A DNA stretch of 64,000 nt. Source: JBBQSU01 sp038234815 (GTDB lineage Bacteria > Planctomycetota > Phycisphaerae > Tepidisphaerales > Tepidisphaeraceae). The notes beneath the pieces are model-generated. The model had not been told where the DNA came from, ran no database searches, and saw nothing but the letters and a program-made list of their open reading frames with translations. The stretch lies in contig JBBQSU010000002.1 in assembly GCA_038234815.1 (NCBI GenBank), forward strand, positions 8,892-72,891, written 5' to 3'. Every line of letters starts with the position of its first letter. Within the stretch, counting starts at the first letter, position 1. Of this stretch, positions 44,389 through 52,811 are shown in pieces. Both the position numbers and the translations under genes were made by a program.

Positions 44389-44802
44389 ATGACCAACACG
44401 ATCCTGAACCTCGTTGAAAAGCCGCACCTCAAGAGTGACGTTCCACAGTTTGCAGTGGGCGACACGGTGGATGTACACACGCGCATCATTGAAGGCGAGA
44501 AGGAACGCATTCAAGTCTTCGGCGGGATTGTCATCATGAAGAAGGGTGCGGGGATCAACGAAACCTTCACCGTCCGCCGGATCGTCAACAACGAAGGCGT
44601 CGAGCGAATTTTCCCGATTCATTCGCCATTCATCAGCAAAGTGGTGGTCAAGCGTGGCGGAGAGACCCGCCGGGCCAAACTCTTCTACCTGCGCGACCGC
44701 GTGGGCAAGGCAACCCGCCTGGCTGAAAAGACGGTAACCAAGCCCTCCGAAGCCAAGGTCAAGGACAAAGCGGCCAAGCAATTGGCGGCATCTCCCACCT
44801 GA
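44389..44802 (+). CDS. rplS: Ribosomal protein bL19
   Basis: Bridge protein of the 50S subunit, 137 residues from ATG 44389. Motifs: FAVGDTVDVHTRIIEGEKER, QVFGGIVIMKKGAGINETFT and VERIFPIHSPFISKVVVKRG; tail KAKLFYLRDRVGKATRL. The frame reaches back to 44320 but the GGAG before 44389 and the family start (NTILNLVEKPHL) decide. A final Lys/Ala extension of about 20 residues is present. Confidence 0.95.
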   Translation: MTNTILNLVEKPHLKSDVPQFAVGDTVDVHTRIIEGEKERIQVFGGIVIMKKGAGINETFTVRRIVNNEGVERIFPIHSPFISKVVVKRGGETRRAKLFYLRDRVGKATRLAEKTVTKPSEAKVKDKAAKQLAASPT

Positions 44803-45094
44803 CGAACAGGTCGGATCCGCATTACTCCCCCGGTTCCACTCCGACGGCTCGCAGCAATGTGGGCACGACGAATTTTGCGCACCCCGAGCCATTGGGGTAG
44901 GCGCGATCTTGCACGTATTCGCCGTAGGCGGCGGCGCTTGTGTCTTGCAGGTTCCATGCGAGATTTTGCAGGTGCGAATCGCAGGCATTTCATACTCTAA
45001 AATGTCGCTCGCTCGCGCCGCTTTGCCAATCGACAATGTTAGTAACACCCGGCGAAAACTGGTCAACTTTCTTGCGGGAAGTTAGGATCATCGT
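44803..45094. other. Intergenic region between rplS and rhamnulokinase
   Basis: 292 bases. The only noticed item is AATTTTGCGCACCCCGAGCC near 44868, loosely like the 26-nt block of the islands, but without the palindromes or the small frame. AGGA lies before the rhaB start. No other feature is visible. Confidence 0.4.
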
Positions 45095-46585
45095 ATGGGA
45101 ACCACAGCGACTATGACCAAGCAATTTCTTGCATTTGATCTCGGTGCCGAAAGCGGCCGCGCATTATTGGGAACCCTGAACGGCGGCCGGTTGGCGCTGG
45201 CGGAAAAACATCGGTTTGCCAATCCAAACGGGCGTATGAACGGGCACCTGCAGTGGAATCTGCTTCAGCAGTGGGAAGAACTTAAAACTGGGTTGAGAAA
45301 GGCCTGTGCCGGTGGGGTGCGGATCGACGGCATCGGGGTGGACACGTGGGGAGTGGATTTCGGCTTAATTGGCAAATCCGGCGAGGTACTGGGCAATCCC
45401 GTCTGCTATCGAGACGGGCGAACCGACGGGATCATCGAACGGGCGTTTCGCGGGATCCCGCGGGCCGAATTGGTCGCGGCCACGGGCATTCAGTTGATGC
45501 AGTTCAATACGCTCTTTCAGTTGCTGGCGATGCAGGAGCAGGGGTCGGACATTTTGCACGCGGCCGAGACTCTCCTGTTCATGCCCGACTTGTTCAACTA
45601 CCTTTTCACCGGCCAGCGTAAGAGCGAAATTTCCATCGCCTCGACCAGTCAGATGATCGATCCGCAGACGCGCACCTGGGCGACGAAACTGGTCGGTCGA
45701 TTCGGTCTGAATCATCGACTGCTGGCCGAACTGGTACCATCGGGCACGGTGATCGGCCCTCTGCAAAAGGCGGTGCAAAACGAATGCGGCGCGGGCGATA
45801 TTCCGGTCATCGCGCCTGCCGAACACGACACCGCCAGCGCCGTGGCCGCGGTCCCGGCCGATGGGGACGACTGGTGCTACATTAGTTCAGGTACGTGGTC
45901 GCTCATGGGTGTGGAACTTCCCCATCCGATCATCAATAACAAATCTTCTGAATACAACTATACCAATGAACTGGGCGTTGGCCGGACCGTGCGATTTTTG
46001 AAGAACATCATGGGGCTGTGGCTGGTGCAGGAGTGCCGGCGGCAGTGGGCGATGGACGGAAAGGAAAACACCTACGCTGAACTGACGTCCCTTGCCGGGC
46101 AAAGTCAGGCGTTTTCTGCCGTAATCGACCCGAACCATCAGGCGTTCCTGGCGCCGGGACAAATGCCCGAAAAAATCCACCGGTTCTGCGCCGAAACCGC
46201 TCAGCCGAAGCCGGCGACGATTGGCCAGACGGTGCGCACCTGTCTGGAAGCGCTGGCACTGACGTATCGCAAGACAATTGAGGGTCTGGAAGACATCCTC
46301 GGTCGCAGGATCAACGTCATTCACATCGTTGGCGGCGGGACACAAAATGAACTGCTCAATCAAATGACCGCCGACGCCTGTGGGCGCAAGGTGGTGGCAG
46401 GGCCGATTGAAGCCACTGCCATCGGCAATATCCTGGTGCAGGCGATGGCACTGGGCTTGGTAAGAGACCTCCCAACGGCTCGCAAGATCGTGCGTGATAG
46501 TTTCCCGGTGAAAACATTCACCCCGCAGGATTCGGCGGCCTGGGATGCCGCCTACGTTCGGTATCAGTCGATCATTGGTCGATGA
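45095..46585 (+). CDS. rhaB: Rhamnulokinase
   Basis: Phosphorylates L-rhamnulose in rhamnose breakdown. It has 496 residues (an ATG at 45113 is an alternative start). FGGY-kinase fold: N-terminal FLAFDLGAESGRALLGTLNG, GIGVDTWGVDFGLIGKSGEV, GIQLMQFNTLFQL, LFMPDLFNYLFTGQ, the middle PAEHDTASAVAAVPADGDDW, YISSGTWSLMGVEL and the C-terminal IHIVGGGTQNELLNQMTADA ATP site. rhaA, rhaD and a transporter are not in the window, but two GH78 rhamnosidase genes are. Confidence 0.95.
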   Translation: MGTTATMTKQFLAFDLGAESGRALLGTLNGGRLALAEKHRFANPNGRMNGHLQWNLLQQWEELKTGLRKACAGGVRIDGIGVDTWGVDFGLIGKSGEVLGNPVCYRDGRTDGIIERAFRGIPRAELVAATGIQLMQFNTLFQLLAMQEQGSDILHAAETLLFMPDLFNYLFTGQRKSEISIASTSQMIDPQTRTWATKLVGRFGLNHRLLAELVPSGTVIGPLQKAVQNECGAGDIPVIAPAEHDTASAVAAVPADGDDWCYISSGTWSLMGVELPHPIINNKSSEYNYTNELGVGRTVRFLKNIMGLWLVQECRRQWAMDGKENTYAELTSLAGQSQAFSAVIDPNHQAFLAPGQMPEKIHRFCAETAQPKPATIGQTVRTCLEALALTYRKTIEGLEDILGRRINVIHIVGGGTQNELLNQMTADACGRKVVAGPIEATAIGNILVQAMALGLVRDLPTARKIVRDSFPVKTFTPQDSAAWDAAYVRYQSIIGR

Positions 46586-46631
46586 GGCGCCTGCCCTTGT
46601 ATCAGCGGCCCGAAACCGTAAAACATCCCTC

Positions 46632-47561
46632 GTGCCCGATTTAACTACGAATCTTGCCGGACTGACACTGCCGTATCCGACGCTCACGTGTAGCGGAACG
46701 TGCGGATACGCCTTTGAGTACGCGGACTTTCTCGACCTCTCTCGCCTGGGAGCGTTTGTCACCAAATCCATCACCCGCGAAGAGCGCCCCGGCAATGAGC
46801 CAACGCGGATCGTTGAAACCCGCGCGGGGATGCTCAATGCCATTGGCCTGGCGAACGTTGGATTAAATCGCTTCCTGAGCGAAAAAGTTCCGCTGCTCGA
46901 CAAAATGCCGTGCCCGGTGATCGTGAACGTCGCGGGTCATAGCTTTGACGACTATGTGGAAACCTGCGCAGCCATGCACGCCTTGCCGTGCTGCACCGCT
47001 GTCGAATTAAACGTTTCGTGCCCGAACGTAAAGGACGGTTTAACCTTTGGCACGCATCCGGGGCGATTGAAGGAACTGACCGGCGAAGTCAAAAAGGTGC
47101 TGCCGACAAAGCCGCTCATCGTCAAGCTTTCGCCTAACGTCGAAGACATTGTGGCGACCGCGCGGGCGGCCATTGAAGGCGGTGCCAATGTTCTCTCGCT
47201 GGTCAACACCTTCACGGCGATGGCCATCGACATTCAGAAGCGTCGCCCGCGACTGGCGAACGTCACCGGCGGGCTAAGCGGCCCCGCCATCAAGCCGATC
47301 GCGTTGCACCTGGTTAGCCGGGTTTATCGCCAGATTGCCAAAAGTACTGGCACCCCGCTGATTGGCATGGGGGGCATCCAATACTGGCAGGACGCCGTTG
47401 AATTCATCCTTGCTGGCGCCAGCGCTGTAGCTGTCGGTACGGCACTTTTCGTTGATCCGTCTACGCCCACGAAGATCGTCCAGGGAATCGACCAGTATCT
47501 CATTGGGCAGAAGATCGACCGACTCGCCGACCTGGTGGGGACGTTGCAATTCCCGACGTGA
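46632..47561 (+). CDS. pyrD: Dihydroorotate dehydrogenase, class 1
   Basis: Oxidises dihydroorotate to orotate in pyrimidine synthesis. It has 309 residues from GTG 46632; the frame also opens from 46545, overlapping rhaB by 41 bases, which is less likely. FMN fold: LTLPYPTLTCSGTCGYA, TKSITREERPGNEPTRIVET, NAIGLANVG, VNVAGHSFDDYVE, active Cys in ELNVSCPNVKDG, LIVKLSPNVEDI, VNTFTAMAID, GGLSGPAIKPIALHLV and GMGGIQYWQDAVEFILAGAS. The Cys base and Lys pattern suggest class 1B, which needs PyrK; pyrK is not here. Confidence 0.94.
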   Translation: MPDLTTNLAGLTLPYPTLTCSGTCGYAFEYADFLDLSRLGAFVTKSITREERPGNEPTRIVETRAGMLNAIGLANVGLNRFLSEKVPLLDKMPCPVIVNVAGHSFDDYVETCAAMHALPCCTAVELNVSCPNVKDGLTFGTHPGRLKELTGEVKKVLPTKPLIVKLSPNVEDIVATARAAIEGGANVLSLVNTFTAMAIDIQKRRPRLANVTGGLSGPAIKPIALHLVSRVYRQIAKSTGTPLIGMGGIQYWQDAVEFILAGASAVAVGTALFVDPSTPTKIVQGIDQYLIGQKIDRLADLVGTLQFPT

Positions 47562-47617
47562 TTGCGGCAGGCTTCTGGCGTCGCCTTCATCCGACAAACC
47601 GTACTACCCGTGGACGA

Positions 47618-48190
47618 CTACTTTACTTTCGCCAGATGCGATTCGATCTGCTGCGGGCCGATGTTGGCATTCTGCAACGGCTCGATCCGATAGACGCGCC
47701 AGCCCTGCTCCGAATCCCGCCAGTCGAATCGCCAATCCGTCACCACCGGCTGATCCATCGTGCGGTCCTGGACACTCAGGCAGCGGATGTCCGATGTAAT
47801 CAAATCCCCGCTCCGCCGCGTTTCCATGCCCGTGATCGACACGCTCTTAAGCCCGATGTTTTCCGCCGACAGTTTGGCGCCAGCCAGCAACAGTGCCTTG
47901 TTGCCATAAGCACTGAAACTCACCTGCGGATCGAGCAATCGCTCGAAAGTATTCCAATCCCTCGTCGCTACGGCCTGCGTCAGTTGCCGCGTCTGCTTGA
48001 CCACGGTTTCGGTGGGCGTGTTTATCAGCCACGCGGTTGCGATAAAGATCAGCCCCACCAGCAGAATGCCCAGGCCGGCGTTGCGTTGCCCGCGGTCCTG
48101 CGTCCGGTTGGCCTGCCAGAAAAGCACGGTCCCGACCAGCAGAATCGATGTCGGCATCCACCACGGCGGGTTGAAAAGAAGATCAAGCAT
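47618..48190 (-). CDS. Membrane-anchored NTF2/SnoaL-like protein
   Basis: It has 190 residues from ATG 48190. Two hydrophobic helices (about 10-27, WWMPTSILLVGTVLFWQANR; and 36-56, AGLGILLVGLIFIATAWLIN) are followed by a soluble NTF2-like fold. TETVVKQTRQLTQAVATRDW, FERLLDPQVSFSAYGNKALL and the end WRFDWRDSEQGWRVYRIEPL match that fold. The frame reaches upstream to 48259 without a better start. Function unknown; convergent with pyrD. Confidence 0.72.
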   Translation of the reverse strand: MLDLLFNPPWWMPTSILLVGTVLFWQANRTQDRGQRNAGLGILLVGLIFIATAWLINTPTETVVKQTRQLTQAVATRDWNTFERLLDPQVSFSAYGNKALLLAGAKLSAENIGLKSVSITGMETRRSGDLITSDIRCLSVQDRTMDQPVVTDWRFDWRDSEQGWRVYRIEPLQNANIGPQQIESHLAKVK

Positions 48191-48362
48191 ATCTGCCACT
48201 ACTTTACCAATGGCTAGCAATACTTGCACTTGCATGCATCCCGTCACACGCGTTTTCACCCGAAAGCAATGTCCTTGGGTTTGGGGTCTCTGTACAGCGC
48301 CAGAAACACCGATACACTCATGCGGCTGACAAACTCTTGCTACAACATTAAGGATTACTGTT

Positions 48363-51068
48363 ATGCCAAATGCTCCTATTCACCTCCGCTGCGAATACGC
48401 CACGAACCCCCTGGGCATTGATGTCATCATTCCGCGACTTTCCTGGCAGTTGGACGATCTCCGCCAAGGCGCGATGCAGAGTGCGTATCAGGTGCAGGTG
48501 GCGGGGTCACCCGAGCTATTAGGCAACGGCAAGGCCGATTTGTGGGATAGCGGGCAGGTGAAGTCGGACCAGTCAACAGGCATCGAATACGCGGGCTTGG
48601 CGATGAAATCGACCCGGCGGGGTTGGTGGCGGGTACGGGTTTGGGATCAATCCAACGAGCCGACGCCCTGGAGCGAATCGGCGTGTTGGGAAATGGGCCT
48701 TCTAAGCACGGCCGACTGGCGTGACGCGGCGTGGATCGCCACACCGATCGTCGGAGGAGGGCGCTCTTATCCGCCGACCCCACTGCTGCGACGCGAATTT
48801 GAACTTCCCGACAAGCCGCGATGCGCACGACTCTATATGACCGCGCTTGGGCTGTATGACGCGGAACTCAACGGCCAGCGGATTACCGAGGACCAGTTCC
48901 GGCCCGGATGGACTGATTACAGTAAGCGCGTGCAGTATCAGACGTACGATGTCACTTCGCTGTTGCGCACCGGCGCCAATGTCCTGGGCGCGATGCTCGG
49001 TGACGGCTGGTATTGCGGGAAACTGGGATGGTCTGGCCGGCAGCGGTATGGCGATCGACCGGCCCTCAAGGCGGTGCTGGTTGTGCAATTTGGTCCGGGC
49101 CAGCCCGACGTGGTGATTGCCACCGACGATGCCTGGCGTTTTGCCCTCGGTCCAATTCTCCAATCGGATATCCAATGCGGGGAGAGTTACGACGCACGGT
49201 ATGAAATCGCCAACTGGTCGAGTCCGGGCAAATCTGCGGGCAGTTGGATGCCGGTACAGACGATGGAAGCGCCGGCGGTGGCGCTTGTGGCACAACGGTC
49301 GCCAAGCGTCCGGCGCGTGGCCGAACTCAAGTGCGTCGCTGATCCGGTGATGAAGCATTCCAACGAGGGCGCACTGCGCTACATCTTTGATTTCGGACAG
49401 AACATGGCTGGTCGAGCCAGACTATCATTGCAAGCCCCGCGAGGGGTGGTTGCCACGCTGCGTTTTGCCGAGATGCTGCAAGATAACGGCGAACTCTATA
49501 CGGAAAACCTCCGCGCCGCGACCGCGACCGATACCTACACCTTCCGTGGCGACGCAGGGGCCGAAACCTTCGAGCCGCGATTTACCTTCCATGGCTTTCG
49601 TTACGTCGAAATTGCCGTCACTGTCGGCAAAGGAATCAAAATAGATCGCGACACACTGACTGCGATCGCGTTGTCATCGGACACGCCGGCGACCGGCGAA
49701 TTTGAGTGTTCCGAGGCGATGATTAACAAGCTGCAAAGTTGCATTCAGTGGGGTCAGCGTTCGAACTTTCTTGAGGTTCCGACCGATTGCCCCCAGCGGG
49801 ACGAGCGCCTTGGCTGGACCGGCGACGCCCAGATTTTTATCCCCACCGCCTGCTTCAATTCCGATGTCGCGGCGTTCTTTACCAAGTGGCAAGATGACCT
49901 TTCGGACACGCAGTCGCCGGCGGGGGCGTTTCCGTCGGTCGCTCCCAATCCCGGGCTGGTGGGCAACCCCGATGGCGGGCCGGCGTGGGCCGATGCCGGC
50001 ATCATTTGCCCCTAGACGATCTACCAGCATTATGGTGACACGCGCATACTGGCACGCCACTACGATTCGATGCGAAAATTTGTGATGGAGTTCCTTCCCT
50101 CCACCACCCGCGATGGTCTGCGGTGTCATCCGCTTGATCGTTTTCATTCCTATGGCGACTGGCTCGCGGTGGACGCCCGCTCGCCCGACGACACGCCCAC
50201 GCCAAAAGACCTGATCGGTACTGCGTACATGGCCCGTTGCGCCGAACTGTTGCACCGCATAGCGCTTCTATTGGGCAAACCGGCAGGCGAACTCGCTGCC
50301 ATCAAGGCCATGCGCGACCGCACGGTCGCTGCGTTTAATCTACATTATGTCACGCCCGCCGGTCGGATCATCGGCGATTCGCAAACGGCTTACGCCATCG
50401 CTCTGGAATTCGACCTATTGCCCGAAGCCTTGCGCCCCGCAGCGCTCGATTACCTGGTCCGCGACATCACCCGACGCGGAAACCATCTCTCTACCGGCTT
50501 TGTCGGTACTCCGCTTCTGGCCCCCGTGCTTTCGCGCTTCGGGCGCACCGATATTGCCTATCGTCTGCTGCTGCAAACCACTTATCCCTCGTGGTTCTAT
50601 CCCATTTTGCAGGGCGCGACGACGATGTGGGAGCGTTGGAACAGCTACGTCAAAGGCGTCGGCTTTGGCCCGGTCAGCATGAATAGTTTCAACCATTATG
50701 CCTACGGCGCGATCGGCCAGTGGATGTATGCCACGATCGCGGGAATTCGCCTGGACGATTCGGCCCCGGCTTACAAGCGGTCAATCATTCAGCCTGAGCC
50801 GGCCAGTCCGCTCACCAGCGCCAAAGGTCGATTGATGACACCCTTCGGCCCGCTGGCCAGCGCATGGACGATCGACGGCGAAATGTTCAATCACCAGATC
50901 ACCATTCCGCCCAACACCACCTCACGGCTGGTGCTGCCACAGCAGGTTGATCCGGCCAGCGTCGAATTTACCTCGTCAGCCAAGCCGAATCGAGGCCAAG
51001 CGAGAGAAATTGAACTGCCCAGCGGAAGTTACACCTGGAAGGGCCACTACAGGCCCGTTGCGCCGTAA
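48363..51068 (+). pseudogene. Second GH78 alpha-L-rhamnosidase interrupted by an in-frame TAG
   Basis: The reading frame starts at ATG 48363 (MPNAPIHLRCEYATNPLGID) and runs 550 codons to TAG at 50013-50015. It then continues open in the same frame to 51068, total 901 sense codons. Domains: N-terminal fibronectin-like (LSWQLDDLRQGAMQSAYQVQ), catalytic-domain leaders (FGQNMAGRARLSLQAPRGVV; FHGFRYVEIAVTV), the (alpha/alpha)6 barrel with EVPTDCPQRDERLGWTGDAQ and GPAWADAGIICP-stop-TIYQHYGDTR. In GH78 proteins a Trp follows Pro there, so TGG to TAG is the simplest explanation. The C-terminal half has WERWNSYV and SFNHYAYGAIGQWMY. It may be a genuine nonsense mutation, a sequencing error, or stop read-through. 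Confidence 0.85.
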
Positions 51069-51095
51069 CGGCCGCAATTCACCGGAGCTACGGAC

Positions 51096-52214
51096 ATGAC
51101 TGATCCACGTTACACCCGACTGGCCGACCTGCTTGTCAACTACTCGTGCGCAGTGAAACCGGGTGAAAATCTCCTGATCGAGGCGACCGATATCCCGACA
51201 GACTTCGTTACCACGCTTGTCGAGCACGCCACCAAGGCCGGCGGGCGTCCGCTGGTATTGCTGAAATCGAACCGCGTCAATCGGGCGCTCATGCAGCACG
51301 CAACCCAGCAGCAATGGGACATCATCGCCGACGTCGAGCGGCGGCAGATGGAGCAGATGCAGTGCTACATGGGCTTGCGGGGCAGTTTCAACGTATCGGA
51401 ACTGTCTGACGTGCCGGCGGAGCAGCAGAAAATTTATGAATCGACGGTTTGGGAGAAAGTGCATCACGATATTCGGGTAAAAAAGACCCGGTGGTGTGTG
51501 CTGCGCTGGCCCACATCCTCCATGGCGCAGATGGCCGAAATGAGCACCGAGGCGTTTGAGGACTTCTATTTCAACGTTTGCACTCTGGATTATGCCAAGA
51601 TGAGCCGGGCCATGAAGCCGCTGGTGGAAATGATGATGAAAACCGATCGTGTACGCCTGAAAGGCCCCGGCGAGACCGACCTGTCCTTCAGTATCAAGGG
51701 CATTCCCGCTATCGGCTGTGACGGCAAACTGAACATTCCTGACGGAGAAGTCTTCACCGCGCCGGTGAAGGAAAGTGTTAATGGGATTATCGCTTATAAC
51801 TGTCCGACGATGTATCGCGGGGTCACGCATCAGGACGTGCGCCTGACGTTCAAAGATGGCAGGATCGTCAGCGCGACTTCCAGCAATATCGCGAAGCTAA
51901 ACGAGGTATTGGATGCCGACGCCGGCGCACGTTACGTCGGCGAATTCGCCATCGGATTCAACCCCTATTGCACCAAGCCGATGAAGGACATTCTTTTTGA
52001 TGAAAAGATCGCAGGGAGCATCCATTTCACGCCGGGCGCCTGTTATGACGAGGCCAGTAATGGCAACAAAAGCACGATCCACTGGGACCTTGTGATGCGG
52101 CAAACGCCTGAAGCCGGCGGGGGGGAAATATGGTTCAACGATCGATTGATCCGTAAGGACGGGGTGTTCGTGGTGAAGGAATTGGAGGGCCTGAACGCGG
52201 AGAGGTTGAAATGA
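51096..52214 (+). CDS. M29-family aminopeptidase
   Basis: Thermophilic-type metallo-aminopeptidase, 372 residues. N-terminal domain TRLADLLVNYSCAVKPGENL, LIEATDIP; the C-terminal metal domain with IPDGEVFTAPVKESVNGII (metal Glu), GARYVGEFAIGFNP (Glu), KIAGSIHFTPGACYDEASNG (His) and KSTIHWDLVMRQTP (His and Asp). It starts 27 bases after the rhamnosidase. A cytosolic peptide-clearing role is likely. Confidence 0.93.
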   Translation: MTDPRYTRLADLLVNYSCAVKPGENLLIEATDIPTDFVTTLVEHATKAGGRPLVLLKSNRVNRALMQHATQQQWDIIADVERRQMEQMQCYMGLRGSFNVSELSDVPAEQQKIYESTVWEKVHHDIRVKKTRWCVLRWPTSSMAQMAEMSTEAFEDFYFNVCTLDYAKMSRAMKPLVEMMMKTDRVRLKGPGETDLSFSIKGIPAIGCDGKLNIPDGEVFTAPVKESVNGIIAYNCPTMYRGVTHQDVRLTFKDGRIVSATSSNIAKLNEVLDADAGARYVGEFAIGFNPYCTKPMKDILFDEKIAGSIHFTPGACYDEASNGNKSTIHWDLVMRQTPEAGGGEIWFNDRLIRKDGVFVVKELEGLNAERLK

Positions 52215-52247
52215 GCGATACACGAAATTGACTGGTTGCAGTTGTGA

Positions 52248-52810
52248 TTGACGGGCCGGATGGTGGGGAAAATCAAGGCCGGCCAGTCGCTTCTTCGTCC
52301 CGTAGCTGCGGGTATTGAAGGAGTCCGGGTACGAATTGCATGCCTTTTATATTTGGCTAAGCCGGACTCGACGGGCCTGAAAGCGAGTTTTGGTCCGTGT
52401 TCGAGCCGGCAGGCAAGAGATCCCTTTTGAAATGATTCTTCGGCGATATTTTCTTGGAAGGACGAACTCGGTCAATCTATATCTGCCGTTGGCAACGCCT
52501 TGGGGGTTATACGATAATAGTGCCCGCGGGAATTTGAAGGTGGTTGCCCAAGGCGGTGATGCCGAAACGTCCAAAGTCCATGATCTAAAGGTGTGGAATG
52601 CGTTTAAGAATGCGATCGAGCAAGATGTGTTGTGATCTGACAGGCCGCATTCGAAACCGAGCGCTGATCCGCAAGGCCATGCCCCGAGCTTCACAGCTCG
52701 CCGTCCAGAGCTATGCGCTCCATGGCACTCCGATTTCATATACCGTAAAAGGGAAACTTATGACCGAAACTCCGACATTGAAGCAGGCGGGCACCCGCCG
52801 GTCTGCCTGA
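52248..52810 (+). pseudogene. Decayed zeta-toxin-like kinase with its small partner sequence
   Basis: No intact gene. Frame 1 (about 52320-52390) gives CLLYLAKPDSTGLKAS, followed after a +1 shift at about 52390 by VRVRAGRQEIPFEMILRRYF, then RTNSVNLYLPLATPWGLYDN and QGGDAETSKVHDLKVWNAFK (to 52635). This is the C-terminal third of zeta-type ATP-binding toxins (LWLPSPE..V..RV..GGH.IPEE.I.RRF...L.NFF.LY.PLAD.W.LYDNS). The Walker A half is missing. A further +1 shift gives KAMPRASQLAVQSYALHGTP and VKGKL (about 52640-52760), like the small helical protein that accompanies these kinases. hrpB follows directly. Confidence 0.72.
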
Positions 52811-52811
52811 C

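Noticed and set aside
44860..44905. A possible third copy of the island block (AATTTTGCGCACCCCGAGCC then TAGG)
   Set aside because: Only the GCGCACC core and a few bases agree; the 30-nt palindrome about 110 bases before it, the small frame and the tail repeats are all missing. It is likely chance in GC-rich DNA.
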